DNA of 34,779 nt from Anaerolineae bacterium. GTDB lineage: Bacteria > Chloroflexota > Anaerolineae > Aggregatilineales > Phototrophicaceae. Position 1 is the first letter of the stretch. Every line of letters starts with the position of its first letter. Positions 24,084 through 32,186 of this stretch are shown one piece after another. The stretch is taken from positions 1 through 34,779 of the forward strand of contig JAAXID010000234.1 of the NCBI GenBank assembly GCA_012270545.1, written 5' to 3'. A program made the translations under genes and the position numbers. The notes under the pieces were generated by a model. The model was not told the origin of the DNA. It saw nothing but the letters and a program-made list of their open reading frames with translations, and searched no databases.

Positions 24084-25340
24084 CTAGATGCCTCCGATGG
24101 GCGTCGGCGGTATGGGTGTGGGCGGTATCGGTGTTGGCAGGCGGATGTCTTCAAAGCCGGGGCAGTTGGCGCGTATGCTCGCTAAGCCTTCGTTGATGAT
24201 GCCGATGATCTGCGGCTCGCGCGTGTAAGTCAGCGCTTCCTGCAACACATCCCAGGCTCTGGGGCATTGGTCGAGCACATAGTAGGACCAGCCGCGCATG
24301 TAGTAACACTCGACCGCGGTGGAGCCCAGCGCGACGCACTTCTCCATCGCCTCGAGCGTGCCTTCGTAGTTGCGGCGGGTATAGCGCATTTGGCCCAGCC
24401 ACTGCCAGGCGTCGGCGTAATCCTCATCGAGCTCGGTTGCCGTTTCGCAAAATGGGGTAGCCGCCAGGAACTCGCCCACTTCAGCGTAGGTCTGGCAGAT
24501 GCGCAGATAGGCTTTGGCGCTGCCCGGCTCGAGCTCAAGTATGCGCTGATAGATGCCGACGGCCATCTCTTGATAATCACCCTGCCGGTATTGAAGCGCG
24601 AGTTCAAAGTAGGGCGCCGTTAGGCTTGGGTTGATGGCGACCGCCGTTTCCAGCGCCGCGATCGCTTCGTTGCGCCGGTCGGTGTAGATCAGCGGGATGG
24701 CAAAGGCGCGATGGCTGAAGGCGTCGAGCGGGTCGAGCTGGGTGGCAAGCAGGCCGCGTTGATAGCCTTCGCTGTAGCGCCCGATGTTGGTGTAGGCGAT
24801 GGCGAGCGCGGCGTGCAGGGGCGCGAAATCGGCATTGTGTTCCAAACCGGAAACGGCGAGGGGAATGGCGGCGCCGGGATCGCTCCACATCAGTGCGCGC
24901 GCCTTCAAAGCGTAACCGAGTGGCTCGTTGGGTGCTGCCGCGATCGCGCGGTCGCCGATTTCAGCCGCTTTGGAAAAATTGTCCAGCTCGATCAGGATAC
25001 GGCCATATTCGTAGAGGTAAGCGATGTTCTTGGGGCGCTGTTCCACCGCGATTTCGAATTCGACCAGCGCTTCCTTCACCTTGCCTTCCGTATATAACGC
25101 GATCCCTTGCTGCGCGTGCTGGCTGGGGAAAAACGTGGGGGTCGCGCGGGGCAGACCGAGAAAACCGCGAGCGGCGTAGTCAATATCATCTATGGCGACA
25201 GCGGCGAGGGCCAGCAAGCCGACAGTGACGCAAACAATGGTGAGGGTGAAGAGTAAGAGTGGAATGCCGGACAAGCCACGCCGTCGGTTGCTGAAGAAGG
25301 GCTTGCTATAGTTGCGCCTTATTTTGCTGTTCGGTCTCAT
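24084..25340 (-). CDS. TPR membrane protein A
   Basis: A 418-aa paralogue of TPR membrane protein B. The N-terminal tag SKIRRNYSKPFFSNRRR is followed by a transmembrane helix (about 27-49, LLLFTLTIVCVTVGLLAL). About eight TPR units follow (for example IAYLYEYGRILIELDNFSKA, PLHAALAIAYTNIGRYSEGY). The C terminus is a low-complexity proline segment (PTPIPPTPIPPTPIGGI) encoded by tandem DNA repeats near 24098-24145. The first TPR unit and the rest align with protein B. It is the first gene of the minus-strand group A, B, FkbM. A role in protein-protein assembly at the outer face of the membrane is inferred. Confidence 0.87.
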   Translation of the reverse strand: MRPNSKIRRNYSKPFFSNRRRGLSGIPLLLFTLTIVCVTVGLLALAAVAIDDIDYAARGFLGLPRATPTFFPSQHAQQGIALYTEGKVKEALVEFEIAVEQRPKNIAYLYEYGRILIELDNFSKAAEIGDRAIAAAPNEPLGYALKARALMWSDPGAAIPLAVSGLEHNADFAPLHAALAIAYTNIGRYSEGYQRGLLATQLDPLDAFSHRAFAIPLIYTDRRNEAIAALETAVAINPSLTAPYFELALQYRQGDYQEMAVGIYQRILELEPGSAKAYLRICQTYAEVGEFLAATPFCETATELDEDYADAWQWLGQMRYTRRNYEGTLEAMEKCVALGSTAVECYYMRGWSYYVLDQCPRAWDVLQEALTYTREPQIIGIINEGLASIRANCPGFEDIRLPTPIPPTPIPPTPIGGI

Positions 25341-25451
25341 TGCAGGTGCTATATCAGCCGGCGAAGCTTATTCTACCACAGGGTCGGCGACGGCTCGCTG
25401 GACGGGTGGCGGCGGCCAGGACAGGCAAAATCCACTCAGCGACAAACGACC

Positions 25452-25490
25452 AAGCTGCGGATGCGAAATGGCAGCTTCGGCACGTATAAT
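25452..25490 (+). promoter_or_regulatory. Possible operator and -10 box before the NUDIX gene
   Basis: AAGCTGC (25452-25458) and GCAGCTT (25471-25477) form a perfect 7-bp inverted repeat with a 12-nt spacer. TATAAT (25485-25490) follows by 7 nt. The palindrome covers where a -35 box would be, so a repressor or activator site is possible. Confidence 0.35.
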
Positions 25491-25522
25491 TACGCATCAC
25501 TGACCAACGAAAAAGGCGGGGC

Positions 25523-26134
25523 ATGAGCAATCAGGTTGAATGGGCGAAACGGGTCGCGGCGCTGGCCAAGACGGGACTGTATTACGCAGCGAATCACTAC
25601 GACGAAGAACGCTATCAGCGGCTGCTGGATGTTGCCGCTGATATGCTGGCTAACGCGGCCGATTCTGACCTTTGCCGAGTAAAGCTGATACTGGCGGCGG
25701 ACGATGGCTACATCACGCCGAAAGTGGATGTGCGCGGCGCCGTATTTCGAGACGGCAAGATTTTGCTGGTGCGGGAAGCGGTAGACGGGCGCTGGACGCT
25801 GCCCGGTGGCTGGGCAGATGTCGGCGACGCGCCATCGGAAGCGGTCGAGCGTGAGATAAGGGAGGAAAGCGGTTACGAGGCGAGGGCGGTCAAATTGCTG
25901 GCGCTGGAGGATCGCAAAGTCCGTCATCCACCTTCGCCGAACGAAGTCTACAAAGTGGCCTTTCTCTGCGAATTGCTCGGCGGCGAGGCGCGAACAAGCG
26001 CGGAAACGACGGCGGTCGCCTGGTTTGCCGAGAAGGAATTGCCGCCCTTATCGGAAGGCCGCGTGACCGAAGACCAGATCAGACGCTGGTTCAGGCATTG
26101 GCGTCAACCCAATCTGCCGACGGAATTCGATTGA
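25523..26134 (+). CDS. NUDIX hydrolase with N-terminal helical domain
   Basis: A 203-aa NUDIX enzyme. An N-terminal helical region (about 1-60, QVEWAKRVAALAKTGLYYAA) resembles the NUDIX_N extension of ADP-ribose pyrophosphatase-like proteins. The hydrolase domain starts near residue 68 (VDVRGAVFRDGKILLVREA) and the Nudix box spans Gly96 to Tyr118 (GWADVGDAPSEAVEREIREE). At residue 102, usually Glu in the GX5E part, there is Asp; the key REIREE metal-binding residues are intact. It likely hydrolyses a nucleoside diphosphate-linked compound such as ADP-ribose or NADH. GGCGGGGC precedes the ATG. The P-type ATPase begins 130 nt downstream. Confidence 0.9.
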   Translation: MSNQVEWAKRVAALAKTGLYYAANHYDEERYQRLLDVAADMLANAADSDLCRVKLILAADDGYITPKVDVRGAVFRDGKILLVREAVDGRWTLPGGWADVGDAPSEAVEREIREESGYEARAVKLLALEDRKVRHPPSPNEVYKVAFLCELLGGEARTSAETTAVAWFAEKELPPLSEGRVTEDQIRRWFRHWRQPNLPTEFD

Positions 26135-26175
26135 CGCGGACTCGGCTTATGTTGCCGGGCAGTTTGCTTATCTGG

Positions 26176-26204
26176 TTGACAATTGGGTGCGGACACAGTA
26201 CAAT
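26176..26204 (+). promoter_or_regulatory. Strong sigma70-type promoter for the metal ATPase
   Basis: TTGACA (26176-26181) and TACAAT (26199-26204) are separated by exactly 17 nt, a near-consensus promoter. It lies 60 nt before the ATG of the P1B ATPase and after the NUDIX stop, so this gene has its own start. Confidence 0.8.
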
Positions 26205-26227
26205 CATTTTCACTTATGTAAGTCAGT

Positions 26228-26254
26228 TGCTAATGATACGATATATCATTAGCA
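26228..26254 (+). promoter_or_regulatory. Palindromic operator, likely for a metal-sensing repressor
   Basis: An 11-bp perfect inverted repeat (TGCTAATGATA / TATCATTAGCA) with a 5-nt spacer CGATA lies between the promoter and the ATG, in the 5' untranslated region. A smaller palindrome ACTTA-TG-TAAGT is at 26212-26223. Position and symmetry fit an ArsR/SmtB-, MerR- or Fur/Zur-type metal sensor; the sensor gene is not in the window. Confidence 0.7.
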
Positions 26255-26264
26255 GGACAGTCTG

Positions 26265-28430
26265 ATGGAAACACGTCAATACAAAATCGGAAATATGGAT
26301 TGTGCCGGCTGCGCGCGCGAGGTGGAAAGCGCGGTGGGAAAACTCGAGGGCGTGCATTTCGCTCGAGTAGACTTCCTCAGCAATACGCTGCGGTTGGTCG
26401 GCGATGTGGAGATCGAGCGGCTGCGGGCGCAGGTCGAGGCTGTGGGCAAGACGATATCGGCTGGGGAAGCAGCCGCGGACCTCCAAGCTGAGACGAAGCG
26501 GGCCGGTGTATTGGGATTCTGGGATTATCTTTTGTCGAAACCCGCCAGTCGCCCTCCGCTAGTTGGCGGGGCGCTGCTGCTGATCGCCATTGCCGCCGAT
26601 GTCTTTCGGCTGCTGCCCGGCGATGCGGGCAATCTGTTATATGCGCTGGCGATGCTGGTGGCCATCAAGCCGATCGCCGAAAGCGGCATCAACGCGCTGC
26701 GCATCAACCGCGAGTTCAATATCAATATGCTTATGACAGTGGCCGCCGTCGGCGCGCTCTTCCTCGGCGAGTTCCTGGAGGCGGCGACGGTGATCTTTCT
26801 CTTCGCTATAGGCGAGGCAATGGAAGGCTATACGGCCGATCGCGCGCGTGACAGTCTGCGGTCTTTGGTCGCGCTGAAGCCGCCGACCGCCCAGCGGATC
26901 GCGGGTAATGAGACGGAAATCGTCGCGGTTGAGGATTTGGACGTGGGCGATTTGATTCGCGTGTTGCCGGGCGAACGGATCCCGATGGATGGGGGCGTGA
27001 CGGCGGGGCACAGCGCAGTTGACCAAGCGCATATCACGGGCGAAAGCCTGCCGGTGGAGAAGGCGCCGGGGCAAGACGTCTTCGCCGGGTCAATCAATGG
27101 CGCGGCGGCGCTTGAGGTGCGGGTCAGCCGCCTATCTAAGGACAGCACGCTCAGCCGCATCATCGACATGCTGCAGAACGCGCAATCGCGGCGTGCTCCC
27201 AGTCAAAGGCTGATCGATCGATTCGCTCATTATTATACGCCGGCGGTGGCCTTGGCGGCCGTGGCGCTTGCTCTCATTCCGCCACTGTTTCTTGGCGGGA
27301 GCTTCTGGAACACGTCTGAGGGCACTGGCTGGCTGTACCGCGCGCTGTCGATGCTGGTCATCGCCTGTCCTTGCGCGCTGGTGATCAGCACGCCGGTGAC
27401 GGTAATCAGCGCGATAACGGCGGCGGCGCGGCGCGGCGTGTTGATCAAGGGCGGCGCGCCTTTGGAAACGCTTGCTGGCAGCAAGGTTATTGCATTTGAC
27501 AAAACCGGCACCTTGACGCGCGGCGTCCTCAGCGTCGAGGCGACCTACACCGATGTCTGTGAGGAGGGGCCGGATTGCGAACCTTGCTCCGAGTTGATTT
27601 CCCTGGCGGCGTCGGTGGAAGCGCAAAGCGCGCATCCCTTCGCCGGCGCGATTTTGCAGATGGCGGCGGAACAAGGAACGTCCTACACGGGCGCGACCGG
27701 CGTTGAAACACTCGCGGGCCAGGGCGTTCGCGGGAATGTGAATGGCAAGCGCATTACGATTGGCAGTCACAGCTTCTTTGACGCTCAATTCGAACACACG
27801 TCAGAGCTCTGTGACATAGCGGCAGCGATAGAAGAAACGGGCAAGAGCGCGATGATGCTGCACGATGGAGAAATGGTGCGCGGCGTGATCGCCTTGGCTG
27901 ATACCGCGCGCGAAGAAAGCGCGCAGGTGGTTGCTGAGCTTGGATCGATGGGGATCGAATCCGTCATGCTCAGCGGCGATAACAAGCATGTGGCGGCGTC
28001 AATCGCCGAGCAGGTTGGCGTCGATCATTTCTATGCTGAGTTGCTGCCGGCGGACAAGGTGGCCGCTGTGGAGAATTTGGCGACGAAGCGCGGAGGCGTG
28101 GCGATGGTCGGCGATGGCATCAATGATACACCGGCCTTGGCGCGGGCTTCAGTGGGCATCGCTATGGGCGGCGCTGCCAGCGCGCAGGCGATGGAAACGG
28201 CTGATATTGTTCTGCTGGCGCAGGGGCTTCGTCAGTTGCCGGCGACGATTCGGCGGGCGCGTTTCGCTCGCAGTTTGATCCGCGAAAATATCGCGCTGTC
28301 TTTCGGCTTGAAGGCGGTTTTTCTGCTACTGGCTGCCACGGGCAATGTGAGCATGCTGGCGGCGGTATTCGCAGATATGGGCATGTCGTTGGCGGTGACG
28401 CTGAATGGGATGCGGGCGCTGCGGGATTAG
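26265..28430 (+). CDS. zntA: Zn/Cd/Pb-type P1B heavy-metal exporting ATPase
   Basis: A 721-aa integral membrane pump. An N-terminal metal-binding HMA domain has the GNMDCAGCARE motif (Cys13, Cys16). The core has AHITGESLPVEKAPG, the transmembrane metal site ACPCALVISTPV (Cys368, Cys370), the phosphorylated Asp412 in DKTGTLT, His457 in AHPFAG and the hinge GDGINDTPALARASVGIAMG (616-635). The CPC-x-x-x-S-T-P form and overall similarity favour zinc, cadmium or lead efflux rather than copper. A short Cys cluster (432, 438, 441: VCEEGPDCEPC) lies 20-29 residues after Asp412, an uncommon extra that might sense metal. AGGACAG precedes the ATG. Transcription starts from its own promoter under a palindromic operator. 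Confidence 0.95.
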   Translation: METRQYKIGNMDCAGCAREVESAVGKLEGVHFARVDFLSNTLRLVGDVEIERLRAQVEAVGKTISAGEAAADLQAETKRAGVLGFWDYLLSKPASRPPLVGGALLLIAIAADVFRLLPGDAGNLLYALAMLVAIKPIAESGINALRINREFNINMLMTVAAVGALFLGEFLEAATVIFLFAIGEAMEGYTADRARDSLRSLVALKPPTAQRIAGNETEIVAVEDLDVGDLIRVLPGERIPMDGGVTAGHSAVDQAHITGESLPVEKAPGQDVFAGSINGAAALEVRVSRLSKDSTLSRIIDMLQNAQSRRAPSQRLIDRFAHYYTPAVALAAVALALIPPLFLGGSFWNTSEGTGWLYRALSMLVIACPCALVISTPVTVISAITAAARRGVLIKGGAPLETLAGSKVIAFDKTGTLTRGVLSVEATYTDVCEEGPDCEPCSELISLAASVEAQSAHPFAGAILQMAAEQGTSYTGATGVETLAGQGVRGNVNGKRITIGSHSFFDAQFEHTSELCDIAAAIEETGKSAMMLHDGEMVRGVIALADTAREESAQVVAELGSMGIESVMLSGDNKHVAASIAEQVGVDHFYAELLPADKVAAVENLATKRGGVAMVGDGINDTPALARASVGIAMGGAASAQAMETADIVLLAQGLRQLPATIRRARFARSLIRENIALSFGLKAVFLLLAATGNVSMLAAVFADMGMSLAVTLNGMRALRD

Positions 28431-28452
28431 GTTGAAGAACACTACATCTATA

Positions 28453-29091
28453 TCACCCGCGCGGCCGCGCTCTCCAACTGTAGGTATCGCGGAAATCGTG
28501 CCTTGTTTGAAGCTCATCGTAAAGCTGTGAGAATCGGCTGCGCGTCTCTTTATCCAAGGTCACGCGCATATCCCAGGCGTCTTCGTTGTTGTTGCGGTAG
28601 TAGTTGCGTCTGCGCCCGAAACGGCTGAAACCATATTTCTGATATAGGCTTTGCGCGACGGCGTTGCTGACGCGCACTTCCAGCACGATAAACTCGGCGT
28701 TGAGCTGCAGGGCTTTGCCGAACATGCCAGCGAGCAGGATCTCGCCATAGCCGTTGCCGCGGTAATTCGGATGGGTGGCGATGGTGCTGATATGCGCTTC
28801 GCCTTCGATTTTCCACAAGCCGCCATAACCGACGATGGCGCCGTGTCCATTGAGTGAGCGCGAAGTCCCACGCAGCAAGTCGCTGAGATTCGACAGCCAG
28901 TCGTTTTGCCGCTCTCTTCTCTGAAGCACCTGCTCCGATTGGCGGGCGAGAACGACCATGTGGCTGATACGGGACTCATTAATTTCAAAGACGTAGGAAT
29001 CGCGCGACCAGGGTGGCTGGAAGCATGACTCGTCAATTGCCGCGACCTGCTGGATATCCGGCAACTGCATGTAACGCAGAGTAAGGGACAT
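28453..29091 (-). CDS. rimI: RimI-like GNAT N-acetyltransferase
   Basis: A 212-aa GNAT protein closest in pattern to RimI, which acetylates the N-terminal alanine of ribosomal protein S18. The beginning IDESCFQPPWSRDSYVFEI, the acetyl-CoA site THPNYRGNGYGEILL (107-120) and the end LEVRVSNAVAQSLYQKYGFS plus RRRNYYRNNNEDAWDM are all RimI-like. It is longer than usual (about 150 aa), with an insertion around residues 52-82 (EQVLQRRERQNDWLSNLSDL) and a charged C-terminal tail. ATG 29091 is preferred; a GTG at 29106 would add five residues. It converges on the ATPase gene with a 22-nt gap. Confidence 0.82.
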   Translation of the reverse strand: MSLTLRYMQLPDIQQVAAIDESCFQPPWSRDSYVFEINESRISHMVVLARQSEQVLQRRERQNDWLSNLSDLLRGTSRSLNGHGAIVGYGGLWKIEGEAHISTIATHPNYRGNGYGEILLAGMFGKALQLNAEFIVLEVRVSNAVAQSLYQKYGFSRFGRRRNYYRNNNEDAWDMRVTLDKETRSRFSQLYDELQTRHDFRDTYSWRARPRG

Positions 29092-29249
29092 GACAGGCAA
29101 ACGCACAGGCGACTACTTGCGCAAAGTTTATCTTTGATTGAACTGCTGCACAAATTTGGGTCTGAATTGTAGGGTGATGTAGGCGTGGAGATGAGTGATT
29201 GGCGCCTGCTCGCACGATCTGATTGATGGGCGGCAGGCGCGAGAAAGGA

Positions 29250-29564
29250 CTACATGTTCATTTCAAAGATCTGCACGACATCCAGGGCGGCGACGTCGAC
29301 GTAGGGACAACTCTTTGCGATCTCGATGGCGGCGTCCATATCGTCGGCTTCCACAATCGTCAGACCCGTCAGCCGATCGGCCCGTTCCTCGCTGGATACG
29401 CCGTCGGCGTCGACGCGCGTCGGCGGTCCCATGGGGATGCCTCTGTTGACGACGGCGTCTCCGAGTCCGTTGAGCCAAGCCACGTATTTCTGGAAATTGG
29501 CTTGCCCTTCTTCTGGGCTGCTGAATTGAGGTTCTCCTACATAAAGCAATCCAAATTGCGGCAC
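29250..29564 (-). CDS. YCII-domain protein
   Basis: A 104-aa protein of the YCII/DGPF fold, a small ferredoxin-like domain found in enzymes and alone. It has FGLLYVGEPQF at the start, WLNGLGDAVVNRGIPMGPPT in the middle and LTIVEADDMDAAIEIAKSCP plus VDVAALDVVQIFEM at the end, which is typical. It starts with GTG, with GAGGAG 8 nt upstream. Lone YCII proteins are of uncertain function. About 160-nt gaps to the neighbours hold nothing obvious. Confidence 0.85.
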   Translation of the reverse strand: MPQFGLLYVGEPQFSSPEEGQANFQKYVAWLNGLGDAVVNRGIPMGPPTRVDADGVSSEERADRLTGLTIVEADDMDAAIEIAKSCPYVDVAALDVVQIFEMNM

Positions 29565-29725
29565 GGTGAGTTCTCCTCGTTTGATCTATCGATGCGCATG
29601 TTAAATACTGCGTCTAGCATAAGCGCGCCTTAAGTCTGGTCAATACCGAAGTCAGCCTTCACCGCGCATCTGCCACTTGCTTAGTAACGCCAGGCTAATC
29701 AGTTTCTCACAATCGCTTTAATAAA

Positions 29726-30622
29726 TTAGAAAAGCTGGATGCCGGCGATGCGCGTCCGCAGACGATACAAAGTCGTGACGCCGGTCAAATAAATGCTTCG
29801 CAGGTCGTCATCGCCGAAGGTGAAATTGGGTATCTGCATCGGCGTTCGCAGGCGGCCGAGAAACATGCCATCCGGCGCGAAAACATGCAGGCCACCGGCG
29901 GCGCAACAGTAGAGATTTCCCTCGCTGTCTATTTTCATGCCATCAGGTCCGCCAAGGCCATCGCCACCGGTTTCGGCAAAGAGGCGCCCGTGCGCCAGCG
30001 TACCGTCGGCAGCGACATCATAGACGCGAATCAAGCTTTCTGGTGTGTCATTGATGTATAGAAGCGACTCGTCAGGAGAAAAGCACAAGCCGTTGGGACG
30101 ATTGAAGTCTCTTGTGAGCAGGGTCAAGGCATTGTCGCCGGGATCCAGGCGGTAGACGCCGTGGAAGTCCAGCGCGCAATCACGCGGGATGCCGACCTTG
30201 CTTTCACGTCCATAGGGCGGGTCGGTGAAGTAGATCGCGCCATTGCTCTTGACCACGATATCGTTAGGGCTGTTCAGTTCTAGCCCCTGGTAATGCGAGG
30301 CGAGCACAGTCATCGTCTCGTCATCATCCATGCGAGTGACGCGACTGCTGGCGTGGTGGCAGCTGAGCAAGCGGCCCTGGCGGTCGTAGGTATTGCCATT
30401 GGCCATGTGGCTGTTCGCGCGGTAGATGTTCAAACCGGAAGATGCTGACCATTGCAGGGTGGCATTGCCCATTATATCGCTGAAGCGCAGATGCTTTTCA
30501 TAAGGATGCCAGGCCGGTCCTTCGAGGAATCTGTGGCCGGAGGTGATCGTTTCCAGTTCGGCATCGGCGGCGAAGATGTCATACAGGCGCTTGTCGTGAA
30601 CATCCAGTTCGATTGTGGGCAT
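29726..30622 (-). CDS. SMP-30/gluconolactonase/LRE family protein
   Basis: A 298-aa six-bladed beta-propeller enzyme. Predicted metal ligands are Glu34 in RFLEGPAW, Asn120 in NSPNDIVV, Asn177 in NRPNGLCFSPD and Asp227 in GGPDGMKID, matching the SMP-30 divalent-cation site. FTDPPYGRE is a family hallmark. The family opens sugar lactones (for example gluconolactone) or other lactones. A sugar ABC transporter lies upstream on the same strand, so it may act on the imported sugar after oxidation to a lactone. AGGACC precedes the ATG. No signal peptide is present, so a cytoplasmic enzyme is expected. Confidence 0.92.
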   Translation of the reverse strand: MPTIELDVHDKRLYDIFAADAELETITSGHRFLEGPAWHPYEKHLRFSDIMGNATLQWSASSGLNIYRANSHMANGNTYDRQGRLLSCHHASSRVTRMDDDETMTVLASHYQGLELNSPNDIVVKSNGAIYFTDPPYGRESKVGIPRDCALDFHGVYRLDPGDNALTLLTRDFNRPNGLCFSPDESLLYINDTPESLIRVYDVAADGTLAHGRLFAETGGDGLGGPDGMKIDSEGNLYCCAAGGLHVFAPDGMFLGRLRTPMQIPNFTFGDDDLRSIYLTGVTTLYRLRTRIAGIQLF

Positions 30623-30631
30623 CGCTGGTCC

Positions 30632-30763
30632 TCATTTCTTGCGTTTGCTCGGCTTCGGCTTGAGTGTCTTCACATAGGCATAGCTCTGCTCGAGATAGGG
30701 CAGCAGCCGCTCGGGATCCGCCAGCAAATCTGCGGGCACTTCAACATATTTCTTGCGTGTCAG
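30632..30763 (-). other. Possible short coding segment (LTRKKYVEVPADLL...), start not found
   Basis: Between the OsmC-like gene and the SMP-30 gene, one minus-strand frame reads LTRKKYVEVPADLLADPERL, then LPYLEQSYAYVKTLKPKPSK and RKK, ending in TGA at 30634-30632. The composition looks protein-like with a lysine-rich tail. No ATG, GTG or TTG in frame lies at its 5' end, which overlaps the OsmC end. It could be the end of a lost gene. Confidence 0.25.
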
Positions 30764-31158
30764 CCGACAGAGACTGTTAGATCGACGGCGTCTTTTAGCG
30801 TGTTGGCGACGATGCAGGCGCGCTCCGACATGAGCACCAGCTTCTCGAATTCAGCGCGGTCTTCGTAGTCGGATTTCACTACCATGTCGATGGCTGCGAA
30901 GCGGGCGGGCGCTTCCGCCAGTTCACCGCTGACCTCGATGGAAATATCGCTTATGTCCAGATCACGCGCGCGGATAGCGGCGAGCAGATTGCTGTTGAAG
31001 CAGCCGCCGAGCGAAGCCAGCAGCAATTCGCCACCCATCGCGCCTTTGTCGCGCCCACCCTTGGCTGCGGGGCGATCGATATCGATGGCGTGACTACGGA
31101 TGTGAGCGGCGGTGGTGGCGTCGTCCACTTGATTGAGATTGACTGTGATTGTTGGCAT
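30760..31158 (-). CDS. OsmC family peroxiredoxin-like protein
   Basis: A 132-aa OsmC/Ohr-fold protein. The two redox cysteines are Cys53 in SLGGCFNSNLLAAIRA and Cys115 in SERACIVANTL, the signature of thiol peroxidases that reduce organic hydroperoxides. AAKGGRDKGAMGGELLLA precedes the first cysteine. The ATG at 31158 has AAAGAG 7 nt upstream and is preferred over the ORF extension to 31191, which runs into a family B repeat. It is downstream of the ABC permease, separated by that repeat. A role in peroxide tolerance is expected; some relatives have other roles. Confidence 0.88.
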   Translation of the reverse strand: MPTITVNLNQVDDATTAAHIRSHAIDIDRPAAKGGRDKGAMGGELLLASLGGCFNSNLLAAIRARDLDISDISIEVSGELAEAPARFAAIDMVVKSDYEDRAEFEKLVLMSERACIVANTLKDAVDLTVSVG

Positions 31159-31177
31159 TTGCGGCTCTTTCTGATTG

Positions 31178-31204
31178 GGCGGGCGACTCACCGGTCGCCC
31201 CTAC
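31178..31204 (-). repeat. Repeat family B hairpin (inverted)
   Basis: Arms GGGCGGGCGAC and GGTCGCCCCTACA are the reverse complement of the copy at 14031. It lies between the permease and OsmC genes. Confidence 0.65.
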
Positions 31205-31232
31205 AATTCTCAACACGGAGTTTGTTCTTGGC

Positions 31233-32186
31233 TTAGCCTTTTACGGCGCCCATGGTAAAGCCTTGCACGAGGCTGTCAAGGAAGAGGTTGTACGCCAAGC
31301 CGACCGGAATGGCGATGATCAGGGCGGCGGCCAGCAGCGGCTGCCAGAAATAGACATCGCCCAGGATCAGCTCGGTGGGCACGCCGACGCTAAGGGTGCG
31401 CTGGGATGTATCGGCGATAAAGACGAGACCGTAGATGAACTCATGCAGGGTGAGCGTGAAGGTGAAGACGATGGTTGAGATGATGCCCGGTAGCGACAGC
31501 GGCAGGACGACGCGCAGGAAAGCTTCGACGCGATTGTAGCCATCGACCAGGGCGGCTTCTTCCAATTCCGGCGGCACCGCTTTGAAGAAGCCGCTCAGAA
31601 GCCACATGCTGAAGGGCACGGTGAATGAGGGGTAGACGACAATCAGCGACATCGGGTCGTCCTTCAAACCCAGCAGCACGACGATGCGAAACATGGGGAT
31701 GAAGAGCAGGGTGGGCGGCACCAGATAGACCAGGAACATGAGGATGCCGGCCCGTTCTCCCCAACGGCCCGTCAAGCGGGCGAGGGCATAAGCGGCCGGC
31801 AGCGAAAGCGCCAGGGTGATGAGGACCACGGCGATGCCGACGACGACCGAGTTGCGGATGAAATCGAGGTAGGCGGTGTTGTTGAACAGGGCGTCCAGAT
31901 GTTCGAGCGTTGGGTCTTGCCGGAAGATGAATGGCTGGGGACGGCGATAGAGATCGCCATCGGTCTTGAAACTGTGCATGAACATGATCAGGAAAGGGGC
32001 GGCGGCGAAGAAACAGAAGGTCAAGACGACGAGATAAAAGGGGCTGCGTCGCAGGATATACGAGAGTTCCGCGCGGGTGACGCCGTGCTTGTGGAAGCGC
32101 CAGGCGATGCGCAGCCCAACCAGCCCAAGGAATAGAAGGACCAGCAGCGACCAGAAATTGTGCAGAATCCAGACGAGGGCGCCCAT
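31233..32186 (-). CDS. Carbohydrate ABC transporter permease 2 (MalG-like)
   Basis: A 317-aa inner-membrane permease. An N-terminal hydrophobic segment (about 5-25) precedes the usual core of six helices. The cytoplasmic EAA loop reads ELEEAALVDGYNRVEAFLRV and contacts the ATPase. The region IFTFTLTLHEFIYGL is typical of MalG-type sugar permeases. ATG 32186 overlaps the TAA of the upstream permease by one base (TAATG), so the gene starts here and not at the upstream end of the longer open frame. Preceded by permease 1 and the ATPase in one operon. Confidence 0.94.
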   Translation of the reverse strand: MGALVWILHNFWSLLVLLFLGLVGLRIAWRFHKHGVTRAELSYILRRSPFYLVVLTFCFFAAAPFLIMFMHSFKTDGDLYRRPQPFIFRQDPTLEHLDALFNNTAYLDFIRNSVVVGIAVVLITLALSLPAAYALARLTGRWGERAGILMFLVYLVPPTLLFIPMFRIVVLLGLKDDPMSLIVVYPSFTVPFSMWLLSGFFKAVPPELEEAALVDGYNRVEAFLRVVLPLSLPGIISTIVFTFTLTLHEFIYGLVFIADTSQRTLSVGVPTELILGDVYFWQPLLAAALIIAIPVGLAYNLFLDSLVQGFTMGAVKG

